A stretch of 50,538 nucleotides of DNA. Origin: Thermotalea metallivorans. Its GTDB lineage: Bacteria; Bacillota; Clostridia; Peptostreptococcales; Thermotaleaceae. Within the stretch, counting starts at the first letter, position 1. The number at the start of each line of letters is the position of its first letter. Position numbers and translations under genes: made by a program. Location: positions 1 through 50,538 of the forward strand of contig NZ_LOEE01000059.1 in assembly GCF_001562415.1 (NCBI RefSeq), given 5' to 3'. Below are positions 9,067-17,057 of the stretch, in pieces. The notes under the pieces were generated by a model. It saw nothing but the letters and a program-made list of their open reading frames with translations, did no database searches and was not told the origin of the DNA.

Positions 9067-9096
9067 ACACCCTTCCAAGGAAGGGTGTTCTTTTTT
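9067..9096 (+). terminator. Rho-independent terminator
   Basis: ACACCCTTCC (9067-9076) pairs with GGAAGGGTGT (9079-9088) followed by TCTTTTTT. It is the functional-looking end of the xdh-permease transcript. Confidence 0.85.
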
Positions 9097-9332
9097 GTAA
9101 AGTATCTACAAAGGGAAACAGACATGTATATGGAATTGCTACCATAAAAATAAGTAGATAGAAGGTTAGCATCAATAAAATGCCATGGAAAATGGGAAAA
9201 AAGCAAGAAGAATCATGGGAGGGGGTATTTCCCAAGGGGAAAATATTTTTCCCTAAAGACCACCATGGATTGGTATTCATTCACAAAGATACAAAAGAGA
9301 AAAAAAGATCAAGGTGGATAGGAGGAGAAAAC

Positions 9333-11030
9333 TTGCATAGATTCTTTGGAATTACGATTGAGGAAATGCTAAATCTGGAAATATTGAAAAACGCAAAGAT
9401 ATTGGCAGGAATCGGCGGCCTGGGCAATAAGGTAACCAAGATAAATGTTATGGAGGTTCCCGATATTCTGGATTGGGTAACGGCGGGAGAATTTTTGCTT
9501 ACCACAGCCTATTCCATCAAAGATAACATCCATGTATTGGAAAGTCTCATTCCCCAACTCCACGAAAAAGAGCTGGCAGGCATGGGCATCAAAATGAAGC
9601 GGTATGTGGATCAACTTCCTGAAAAAATTATTAAAATTGCTAACGCATTGAAGTTCCCTATTATTGAAATACCTTTTGAGACATCCCATACGGATATTAT
9701 GATGCCTGTGTTGACGGAAATCATTCACCGGCAAACCCATACCCTCATGAAAATTGATGAACTTCACTCCAAATTGATCCATCTGATGCTGCGGGGCGGA
9801 GGCTTTCAGGAAATTGCTGAAGAAATTGCAGCTACCGTTGGCAATGCCGTAGCTATCCGGGATATGGTCTTTGATGCTATGGTGATCTGCTGCAATGAAG
9901 AAAAAAAGGAAGAAATAAAGAGAATACTGGAAGAGGAAAATCCATGGAGACAGGTAAGGACCTGGGGGGCTTTACAGAAAAACGTTTCTCTATGCACGGA
10001 GGATGATATCCTTGGAGAGAGAATCACACGGATCCATGTGCCCATCTATATAGATGAACGGCATTTTGGATACCTGTACGTGTGGGAGGACCATAAAAAA
10101 CTAAGTGCCATCGAACGGTCTGCCATAGAGGCAGCGATCCCTGTGGTCGCCCTGGAACTGGTAAAGAAAACTTCTATTTTTGAGATTGAAAGCCGGCATA
10201 AGATTGAATTTTTTGATGATCTTCTATCAAAAGATGAAAAAAGACAGAAGCGGGCTGCAGAAAGGGCAGTTTTCTTTGACTTTGACTGTAAAAAGGGCTA
10301 TGGGGTGATGGTCATTGCCCTAAAAAACATAAAAGGTTTTATTAAAGATACCATCAATAATTCAAATTTCTTATACCAGACCAACAGCAAAATTCTCCAG
10401 GTTTTGGAAAGATTGGCCAGAAGCCATAAGGGGAAACTGATTTATGGCAACAAAAGCGATCAGATGATCGTACTGTACGGAATGGATAGAAAAAAATCTA
10501 CTGAAGAAGCCAAAAAAGAAATCATCGTCTTTGCCGAAAAGATCATAAAACATCTTGAGAATGAGCTAAAGGAAGTATGTTGTATTATCGGATTGGGGCG
10601 TTACTATGGGGAAACAAAGGATTTATGGAAGAGCTATCGGGAAGCAGTGAAAGCTGTACAAAGTCAAGGAAGTCATCGCGGGAATGAGATGATGCATTTT
10701 GATGATCTGGGGATATGGAGAATTCTCTGTTTTGAGGAGATGGAAGAGGAACTAATACAGTTTTATCAGGAAACCCTCCATCCTTTGGTGCTTTATGACC
10801 GGGAGAAGGACTCAGAACTGGTCAAAACGTTGGAAATGTACTTCCAATGTGGAGGAAATCTGAAAAGGGTATCGGAGGAGATGTACACCCATTATAATAC
10901 CATCATTTATCGAATGCAGCGCATCAAGGAAATTACAGGAATGGACTTAGAAGTTCCGGAGGTGAAGATGAATCTTCAAGTGGCATTGAAAATTTTGCAG
11001 TTTTTACAAAAAGAAGAAGGGGAACATTAG
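9333..11030 (+). CDS. pucR: PucR family transcriptional regulator
   Basis: A 565-residue regulator. An N-terminal PucR domain (GITIEEMLNLEILKNAKILA, residues 5-24, then VMEVPDILDWVTAGEFLLTT) is followed by a GAF/GGDEF-like middle region. The C-terminal helix-turn-helix domain reads ...NLKRVSEEMYTHYNTIIYRM, typical of the family. PucR of Bacillus controls purine catabolism in response to allantoin-type compounds. A TTG start at 9333 is favoured because AGGAGG (9320-9325) is 7 nt upstream and residue 1 then coincides with the family start. The upstream in-frame ATG at 9180 would add 51 non-family residues. Position after the permease and before the ureide genes suggests control of both flanking operons. 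The 9097-9332 leader contains a further hairpin (TATTTCCC at 9226 with GGGAAAATA) of unclear role. Confidence 0.88.
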   Translation: MHRFFGITIEEMLNLEILKNAKILAGIGGLGNKVTKINVMEVPDILDWVTAGEFLLTTAYSIKDNIHVLESLIPQLHEKELAGMGIKMKRYVDQLPEKIIKIANALKFPIIEIPFETSHTDIMMPVLTEIIHRQTHTLMKIDELHSKLIHLMLRGGGFQEIAEEIAATVGNAVAIRDMVFDAMVICCNEEKKEEIKRILEEENPWRQVRTWGALQKNVSLCTEDDILGERITRIHVPIYIDERHFGYLYVWEDHKKLSAIERSAIEAAIPVVALELVKKTSIFEIESRHKIEFFDDLLSKDEKRQKRAAERAVFFDFDCKKGYGVMVIALKNIKGFIKDTINNSNFLYQTNSKILQVLERLARSHKGKLIYGNKSDQMIVLYGMDRKKSTEEAKKEIIVFAEKIIKHLENELKEVCCIIGLGRYYGETKDLWKSYREAVKAVQSQGSHRGNEMMHFDDLGIWRILCFEEMEEELIQFYQETLHPLVLYDREKDSELVKTLEMYFQCGGNLKRVSEEMYTHYNTIIYRMQRIKEITGMDLEVPEVKMNLQVALKILQFLQKEEGEH

Positions 11031-11143
11031 CAAAATCATACAAAATTCCATAAGGATGTTTAGATGGATTTGCCAAAGGAAAAAGGTAACTGCATAAAGA
11101 ATTGATAGAATATAAAAACAATGGAAAGAGCAGGAAAAGGAAA

Positions 11144-12118
11144 ATGAAGGCGGTAGAAATTTGTGTGAATACAAAACAAATACTGGGAGGGCAGTCGGTG
11201 ACCTACGGAGTTGTTCATTCTGTATTTCAGCAAGTGTGCAATATTGAAACTAAGGAGGGAGCTTTTATTCCCCTCATATCCCATCGTATGCCTCCCATGC
11301 CCATGGCTATTTCATTTTGTATCCCTAGTCCTCTCACGATGGTATCCTTGGGTTTGGAGAAGGGGCAAAGGATCATCATTCAAAATTGGGTGCTGGAGAT
11401 GAAAGAATCAAAGTTTCGGTTAGAACTGGAGGAGGCGAGGGTTTGGGATGGCAAGCCCAGATTGGATTTTTCAAAAATAAAAGAGGAAGATTTTTTGAAA
11501 AATATTGAATTCCTTAGAAAGATTCTTTTAGAAAATGGAAAACTCCAAGGTATTGCAGCTCTGATTGCGGATTTTGACAAATTCATGGAGCCCTCTGTCT
11601 ATGGAAGGGAAGAGGAGGGGAATTATCCCTACCGTGAATTTATATGGCCCCGAATACAAAAACTGCTCCAGTGGATATGGAAAGAAGAATTGCAGGAAAT
11701 TTCCAGTGCGGCAAAACAGATCATTGGCTTTGGACCTGGGCTTACACCTGCAGCCGATGACTTGTTGGCGGGCATGATGATTGCCATGGTTTATGGCGCC
11801 GTCTACCACGGTTTCGACCATAGAAGGGTATGGGCAATAAATCAGGCAATGATAGAAGGGGCAAAAAATCGAACCACAAGGGTCAGTGGAGAAATGCTCA
11901 GCTTTGCGGCTGTGGGAGAAGCTTCGGAAGATATCCGGCAGCTGATGGTCAGTATCTATTCGAAAACAAATGCTACAGGTCTGATCAAGGAAATCTTTTC
12001 TGTCTTAGGGCATGGGGAAACGTCGGGCTCCGATCTGTTGGCAGGGATCTATATGGGATGCAAACTCAGCCTGTGGAAGAACAAAGAGAGGGTGGTAGAG
12101 AAGTGTGCCAGAGTTTAG
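11144..12118 (+). CDS. allH: DUF2877 protein, AllH/YlbF-like carbamoyltransferase component
   Basis: A 324-residue protein of the DUF2877 family. The conserved segment AKQIIGFGPGLTPAADDLLAGMM (in two parts near residues 190-212) and the later LGHGETSGSDLLAGIYMG are the family hallmarks. In E. coli the homologue YlbF (AllH) is encoded with FdrA and YlbE, and the three are reported to form oxamate carbamoyltransferase. The same trio is present here in consecutive genes. The ATG at 11144 follows AAAGGAAA; an upstream TTG at 11102 has no site. The 3' end overlaps the start of fdrA by 16 nt. The family is seen directly; the activity is inferred from the E. coli system. Confidence 0.8.
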   Translation: MKAVEICVNTKQILGGQSVTYGVVHSVFQQVCNIETKEGAFIPLISHRMPPMPMAISFCIPSPLTMVSLGLEKGQRIIIQNWVLEMKESKFRLELEEARVWDGKPRLDFSKIKEEDFLKNIEFLRKILLENGKLQGIAALIADFDKFMEPSVYGREEEGNYPYREFIWPRIQKLLQWIWKEELQEISSAAKQIIGFGPGLTPAADDLLAGMMIAMVYGAVYHGFDHRRVWAINQAMIEGAKNRTTRVSGEMLSFAAVGEASEDIRQLMVSIYSKTNATGLIKEIFSVLGHGETSGSDLLAGIYMGCKLSLWKNKERVVEKCARV

Positions 12119-13659
12119 AAATCAGAAAAAATACTTATTATGATTCTGTAACATTGATGCTGATGAGCAAAGAGATAAAAAAAATGGAAGGAGTCCGTGA
12201 GGCATTGATAGGAATGGGCACGGAACTCAACAAAGCGTTGGCTGTGAATCTTGGCATGGGGGATGAAAGGATCCAAGCATTAAATCCCGGTGATTTCTTT
12301 ATTGCTATTCTATGGGAAAAAGAAGATCGGATGACAAAGGTGATAAAAAGGGTAGATGAACTGCTCCACGAAAAGAAACCATCATCGGCCTTAGACTATC
12401 GTCCTGTTACCTTGGATTCTGCCGTAAAACATACCCCCGATGCCAACTTGGCTCTCATATCCCTACCGGGAAAATATGTCTTTGAAGAAGCGCGAAAAGC
12501 ATTGGATCTGGGACTTCATGTCATGCTCTTCAGCGACAATGTTTCCATAGAAGAGGAAAAACAGTTGAAGGAATTGGCTAGGGAAAAGGGACTTCTGATG
12601 ATGGGCCCTGACTGCGGAACAGCGATAATCAATGCTGTCCCTTTGGCCTTTGCCAACGTGGTTCGGCGGGGGGATATAGGTATTGTAGGGGCTTCTGGTA
12701 CGGGTACTCAAGAGGTTAGCGTTATGATTCATAAGTTGGGGAGGGGCGTATCCCAAGTCCTTGGTACGGGAGGAAGGGATTTAAAGAGAGAAATCGGAGG
12801 TATCATGATGATAGAGGGAATCAAAGCCTTGGGAGAAGATGAGAACACAAAGGTGATCGTACTGATTTCGAAGCCGCCTGCTCCAGAAGTAGCAGAAAAA
12901 ATGCTTCAGGCGGCCAAAGACAGCAAAAAGCCTGTAGTGGTAAATTTTATCGGCGGGGACATGGAGATGATTGAACAATATGGCATGGTACCGGGCCTTA
13001 CCTTGGAGGATACGGCCTACAAAGCTGTGGCTTTGTCCAAAGGAGAAGCTGTCAAGGATATGCTAGGTTTTATGATGTCTGAAGAGGAAATTGAGGCTGT
13101 GGTCCGGAGGGAGACAAAAGAGCTAAAGGCTGGCCAAAGGTATCTACGGGGACTTTATACAGGGGGAACCCTCTGTGATGAAGCCATGAAGCTGCTGACC
13201 GATGCCGTAGGACCCATTTATTCCAATATTCCCCTAGAGGAAGGATATCGATTGGAAAATGTCTATAGAAGTTACAGTCATACCTGTATCGATTTAGGGG
13301 ATGATCTGTTTACGCTGAACAGGCCTCATCCTATGATTGATCCTTCCTATCGGCAGGAGCGCCTGAAAATAGAACTGGAAGATGAAACCGTGGCTGTCAT
13401 TTTGATGGATTTTGTGTTAGGTTATGGCTCCCATCCCGATCCCGTCGGTGAAATGCTGCCCATCATGATGGAGGGAAAACAAAAACGACAGGAAAAGGGT
13501 TTGGGGACATGTTTTATTGCATCCATATGCGGTACGGAACAGGATCCCCAGAATCTTCGAAAACAGGAGGAACGACTAAAGGAAGCAGGGGTTGTGGTAA
13601 TGCCGTCCAATGCCCAGGCCGCAAGGATGGCAGCAAAGATTCTCAAAAGGATTCTTTAA
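12103..13659 (+). CDS. fdrA: FdrA family acyl-CoA-synthetase-like carbamoyltransferase subunit
   Basis: A 518-residue protein with the succinyl-CoA-synthetase alpha-like fold of FdrA. An N-terminal alpha/beta domain contains DANLALISLPGKY and LMMGPDCGTAIIN. It is followed by the nucleotide/phosphate loop GIVGASGTGTQEVS and a C-terminal flavodoxin-like domain ending NAQAARMAAKILK. FdrA is the large component of the E. coli oxamate carbamoyltransferase, which phosphorolyses oxalurate to oxamate and carbamoyl phosphate. The GTG at 12103 is chosen because homology starts at NTYYDSVTLM nine residues later; the frame is open for 91 more codons upstream, but that part overlaps allH in another frame and is not protein-like. 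No carbamate kinase gene lies in the window. Confidence 0.87.
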   Translation: MCQSLEIRKNTYYDSVTLMLMSKEIKKMEGVREALIGMGTELNKALAVNLGMGDERIQALNPGDFFIAILWEKEDRMTKVIKRVDELLHEKKPSSALDYRPVTLDSAVKHTPDANLALISLPGKYVFEEARKALDLGLHVMLFSDNVSIEEEKQLKELAREKGLLMMGPDCGTAIINAVPLAFANVVRRGDIGIVGASGTGTQEVSVMIHKLGRGVSQVLGTGGRDLKREIGGIMMIEGIKALGEDENTKVIVLISKPPAPEVAEKMLQAAKDSKKPVVVNFIGGDMEMIEQYGMVPGLTLEDTAYKAVALSKGEAVKDMLGFMMSEEEIEAVVRRETKELKAGQRYLRGLYTGGTLCDEAMKLLTDAVGPIYSNIPLEEGYRLENVYRSYSHTCIDLGDDLFTLNRPHPMIDPSYRQERLKIELEDETVAVILMDFVLGYGSHPDPVGEMLPIMMEGKQKRQEKGLGTCFIASICGTEQDPQNLRKQEERLKEAGVVVMPSNAQAARMAAKILKRIL

Positions 13660-13674
13660 GGAGGGAGAGGGATC

Positions 13675-13854
13675 ATGTCCAAAATCAGTGAGCTGTTCAA
13701 AAAAGAGATAAAGGTCATCAATATAGGCTTGGAGGACTTTGCAAAGGATTTAGAAAAACAAAAGGTGAAAGTCGTCCATGTGGCTTGGAGGCCGCCGGCA
13801 GGAGGAAATGAGAGGATGGTCCTATTGCTTGCAAAATTGAGAAAAAAGGGGTAA
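13675..13854 (+). CDS. small stand-alone protein resembling the N-terminal segment of YlbE/AllG
   Basis: A 59-residue ORF with a good ribosome binding site (AAGGAGGGAG at 13658-13667) between fdrA and the DUF1116 gene. It contains IKVINIGLEDFAKDLEKQK then VVHVAWRPPAGG. From memory, the pattern VINxGLexFaxdLkxQ...VxWRPPAGG begins the YlbE-type proteins that pair with FdrA, so this looks like that N-terminal module encoded separately. It has 16-nt and 34-nt gaps to its neighbours and codon use like theirs, so it is very likely translated. Without a database search the link to YlbE is provisional. Confidence 0.75.
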   Translation: MSKISELFKKEIKVINIGLEDFAKDLEKQKVKVVHVAWRPPAGGNERMVLLLAKLRKKG

Positions 13855-13888
13855 AGGATGAAAAATGAAGGAAGAGGGAGATGATGAA

Positions 13889-15151
13889 ATGGTCCAAGAG
13901 AGAATCGAAGGAGCCAATCGGTTGGCCCTGGAGAGAATTCTCAATGCCCAGCCGACACTGATAGGCATCGGTACCGCAGGAGAAGTGATCCCAGGCATGA
14001 CAAAAAAAACAATCCTACATGCCGGTCCCCCCATTTCCTGGGAAAGGATGAGGGGACCCCTGCGGGGGGCTGTGATGGGCGGCCTCATCTACGAAGGTTT
14101 GGCCAAGGATGAGAAAGAAGCTGTGGAATTGGCAGCATCGGGGGAGATCGTTTTTGCTCCCTGCCATCATCATGATGCTGTAGGGCCCATGGCTGGGGTT
14201 GTTACAGCCTCCATGCCCGTGTGGATTGTGAGAAACATGGTTCAGGGGAACCAAGCCTACTGTACTTTTAATGAAGGACTTGGAAAGGTGCTGCGGTATG
14301 GTGCATATGGTGAAGAGGTGATTGCACGGCTGCGATGGATGGAAAAGGTGTTGGCTCCCGTACTAAAGGCAGCCCTAGAATTATCGGGACCTATCAATTT
14401 GAAAAATATGATTGCCCAAGCCATTATGATGGGAGATGAGGGCCATAACAGGAACAAAGGGGGTACATCTTTGTTGATTCGGGAACTGGCACCCCATATT
14501 GTGGCTGCAGATTTCTGCAACAAGGAGAAAATCGACGTGCTGCAGTTTATGCACGGCAATGATCACTTTTTCTTGAATCTGACCATGCCTGCCTGCAAGG
14601 CAAGCCTGGAAGCCGCCAAAGGTATACCCTATAGTACGATTGTCTATACCATGGCCAGAAATGGAACGGAGTTCGGCATCAGGGTTTCCGGCTTAGGAGG
14701 ACGCTGGTTTACGGCCCCGGCGGAAGTGATTGACGGCTTGTATTTTCCCGGTTATTCGGCGGCCGATGCCAATCCCGATATCGGGGACAGTGCCATTACA
14801 GAGACCTGCGGAATTGGCGGGTTTGCCATGGCAGCCGCTCCGGCAATCGTACAGTTTGTAGGGGGGACACCGGAGGATGCCATGAATTATTCGAAAATGA
14901 TGTATGAGATTACGGAAGGAGAAAACAACGCCTATAAAATTCCCGTATTGAATTTCCGGGGCACTGCTACTGGGATTGACATCCGGAAGGTAGTGGAAAC
15001 GGGGATATTGCCCATCATCAATACGGGTATTGCCCACAAGGAGCCGGGCGTGGGGCAGATAGGAGCCGGACTGGTGAGACCACCCATGAAGTGTTTTGAA
15101 GACGCATTGGAAGCCTTTGTGGCAGACCTAGAGGAAAAGGGATTGTTATAG
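13889..15151 (+). CDS. allG: DUF1116 family protein (YlbE/AllG-like)
   Basis: A 420-residue DUF1116 protein. Characteristic stretches are GAVMGGLIYEGLAKDEKEA, FAPCHHHDAVGPMAGV, the MGDEGHNRNKGG segment near residue 180 and the SITETCGIGGFAM-type motif (here AITETCGIGGFAMAAAP). In E. coli YlbE (AllG) is a component of the FdrA-dependent oxamate carbamoyltransferase. The ATG at 13889 follows GAGGGAG at 13874-13880; ATGs at 13859 and 13865 are possible but poorly spaced. It forms an operon with the preceding small gene and fdrA. The histidine-rich HHHD suggests metal or substrate binding, which is inference. Confidence 0.85.
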   Translation: MVQERIEGANRLALERILNAQPTLIGIGTAGEVIPGMTKKTILHAGPPISWERMRGPLRGAVMGGLIYEGLAKDEKEAVELAASGEIVFAPCHHHDAVGPMAGVVTASMPVWIVRNMVQGNQAYCTFNEGLGKVLRYGAYGEEVIARLRWMEKVLAPVLKAALELSGPINLKNMIAQAIMMGDEGHNRNKGGTSLLIRELAPHIVAADFCNKEKIDVLQFMHGNDHFFLNLTMPACKASLEAAKGIPYSTIVYTMARNGTEFGIRVSGLGGRWFTAPAEVIDGLYFPGYSAADANPDIGDSAITETCGIGGFAMAAAPAIVQFVGGTPEDAMNYSKMMYEITEGENNAYKIPVLNFRGTATGIDIRKVVETGILPIINTGIAHKEPGVGQIGAGLVRPPMKCFEDALEAFVADLEEKGLL

Positions 15152-15197
15152 GTTCGTTCATCAAGAAAAATAAAAAAAGAAAGGGAGGAGCTTCTCT

Positions 15198-15983
15198 ATG
15201 GAATTTTGGAAAAACATTAAAATGTATGACCTGACGCAAAAATTGAGTCATTTAACACCACCATGGCCTACCTATGAACCTCTGCAGATCAAATTTTTCA
15301 AAAGGTTGTCTTCCAATGGGGCAAACGGTCAAGTGATTACCACATCCAATCATGTGGGCACCCATTTGGACGGATCCCTGCATTTCTGTACCCATGGCAG
15401 AGATATCGCTTCCATTCCCTTGGAGGATTTAATCGGCCCAGGTGTTGTGGTAGATCTATCGGATATTGCAGAGGACTATGGGATTTATACTTCCAAGGAT
15501 ATTACCGATCGCGTGGAAGTAAAGAAAGGAGATATTCTGATCATCAATACAGGTTATCACAGATATGCCTGGGACCAACCTGAAGCCGATGAGGTACGCT
15601 ATATGGTAAAACATCCCGGGCCCACAAAAGAATTTGCCAAGTGGTGCAAGGAAATGGAGCTAAAGTGGATCGGTGTGGACTGTGGATCTGCAGATCATCC
15701 CATGAATACAAAAATTCGCGAGTGGTGTCCAAGACAGGCAAAGGAAGCCGATAAATATATGAAGGGAAAATACGGAAAATCCCTGGAGGAAATGTTCCCC
15801 GATGAAGATTATCAACTGATGCATATTGATTTGTTTCCCCATGACATCATCCATGCAGAAAACTTGGGAGGAGAGATTGATAAGATCTTGAACAAACGCC
15901 TGATTATCGGTTGTTATCCATGGAGATTTGAAGGGGGAGAGTCTAGCATCTGCCGCATTGTCGCCTACGAAGAGATAAAATAA
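15198..15983 (+). CDS. cyclase family protein (kynurenine formamidase/isatin hydrolase fold)
   Basis: A 261-residue metal-dependent hydrolase of the cyclase family. The signature HVGTHLDGSLHF (about residues 52-63) supplies the metal ligands, and later DHPMN and the HIDLFPHD region add family residues. Characterised members open amide rings or cleave formamides, for example isatin hydrolase and bacterial kynurenine formamidase. The ATG at 15198 follows AAAGGGAGGAG. Placed between the carbamoyltransferase genes and a nitrilase-family gene, it is the best candidate for a ring-opening step on an oxidised cyclic imide such as barbiturate or parabanate. That substrate assignment is inference. Confidence 0.85.
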   Translation: MEFWKNIKMYDLTQKLSHLTPPWPTYEPLQIKFFKRLSSNGANGQVITTSNHVGTHLDGSLHFCTHGRDIASIPLEDLIGPGVVVDLSDIAEDYGIYTSKDITDRVEVKKGDILIINTGYHRYAWDQPEADEVRYMVKHPGPTKEFAKWCKEMELKWIGVDCGSADHPMNTKIREWCPRQAKEADKYMKGKYGKSLEEMFPDEDYQLMHIDLFPHDIIHAENLGGEIDKILNKRLIIGCYPWRFEGGESSICRIVAYEEIK

Positions 15984-16013
15984 TGGGCAGAAATTCTCCT
16001 TGGCTCACGAACG

Positions 16014-16042
16014 CCGTTGCCCGCCAAAATGGCGGGCAACGG
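16014..16042 (+). promoter_or_regulatory. strong intercistronic hairpin
   Basis: CCGTTGCCCGCC (16014-16025) and GGCGGGCAACGG (16031-16042) form a perfect 12-bp GC-rich stem with a 5-nt AAAAT loop and no T-run. It ends 9 nt before the nitrilase-gene ribosome binding site. It could be a processing or mRNA-stability element, or a repeat. Confidence 0.7.
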
Positions 16043-16064
16043 TATATGATTGGGGGGTAAAAAG

Positions 16065-16955
16065 ATGAAAGAGCATATTGCAGCCTGTGTGCAAATTGCC
16101 GTAGAACCTAATGAGATTGGCAAGAATATTGACAAATGTTGTTTGTGGTTGGAAAGGGCCGTGAAGGAATATGAAGCAGAACTGGTGGTATTTCCAGAAT
16201 CCATTACTACGGGATTTACGCCCAGTATGGAGGTGGAAGCCTTTTATGAGATCCTTGAACCTATTCCGGGAAAGCATGTGGAAAAAATACAAAGGCTGGC
16301 AAAGGATCTAGGAGTCCATGTGGTATTTCCCCTATATGAAAGGGGATATGAGAAGGGAACCATTTACAACAGCTCCATTCTCATTGATGATCAGGGGGAG
16401 ATGCTGGGGCATTATCGAAAGACCCATCCCTTTCCTACGGAAAGATTGGAGGGGGGAGGATGGACCACGCCGGGAAGTGAAACGGTGGTGGTAGATACAA
16501 AATTGGGTAAAATCGGCATGATGATTTGCTATGATGGGGATTTTCCTGAATTGTCCAGGGTTTTGGCATTGAAAGGGGCCGAGATTATTACACGGCCGTC
16601 GGCCTTATTGAGAAGCTATGATATATGGGAGACGATCAATAAAGCCAGAGCTTATGACAATCACGTCTATATCCTGGCAGCCAATGGGGTGGGACCCGAT
16701 GGAGGGGAAAATTATTTCTTCGGCCACAGCATGATTGTAAGTCCTATTGCCCAGGTATTGGCCCTGGCCAGGGGGACGGAGGAAATCATTGCAGCAAAGC
16801 TGGATCCGAATCCTATTCGATATGTCAGTTATGGAACAAAGTCACCCATGATTTTTGATCACCTGGAAGATAGAAATGTAAAGGTGTACAAAGAGATTCT
16901 GCAGGAAGGGAAAAGCCCTTTTGAGCCGGCAAGAAGAATTCCCTATAGAAAATGA
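16065..16955 (+). CDS. carbon-nitrogen hydrolase (nitrilase superfamily)
   Basis: A 296-residue amidase/carbamoylase-type enzyme. The Glu-Lys-Cys catalytic triad is visible: Glu in VVFPESITTG (about residue 47), Lys in HYRKTHPF (about 121) and Cys in MMICYDGDFPE (about 156). Family members hydrolyse amides, nitriles or N-carbamoyl amino acids and are soluble cytoplasmic oligomers. The ATG at 16065 follows GGGGGG with 7-nt spacing. Its position after the carbamoyltransferase and cyclase genes suggests hydrolysis of an amide left after decarbamoylation, such as oxamate or malonamate, or of a ureido compound. The specific substrate is unknown. Confidence 0.88.
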   Translation: MKEHIAACVQIAVEPNEIGKNIDKCCLWLERAVKEYEAELVVFPESITTGFTPSMEVEAFYEILEPIPGKHVEKIQRLAKDLGVHVVFPLYERGYEKGTIYNSSILIDDQGEMLGHYRKTHPFPTERLEGGGWTTPGSETVVVDTKLGKIGMMICYDGDFPELSRVLALKGAEIITRPSALLRSYDIWETINKARAYDNHVYILAANGVGPDGGENYFFGHSMIVSPIAQVLALARGTEEIIAAKLDPNPIRYVSYGTKSPMIFDHLEDRNVKVYKEILQEGKSPFEPARRIPYRK

Positions 16956-17057
16956 TGGGACCGTTATATTTTTTAAAGATAAATTATGGATTTTATTCCG
17001 TGCCGATGAAAGCTATAATAGGGATAAGAGGATAATTTTTTGAAGAGGGGATTGGAA

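Noticed and set aside
9180-9332. Longer start for the PucR-type regulator at the ATG at 9180
   Set aside because: The 51 extra residues do not look like the family, and the TTG at 9333 has a well-placed AGGAGG; the region contains a hairpin and is better read as a leader.
11830-12102. Open frame extending fdrA 91 codons upstream
   Set aside because: It overlaps allH in another frame, has an implausible composition, and family homology starts only at about 12103.
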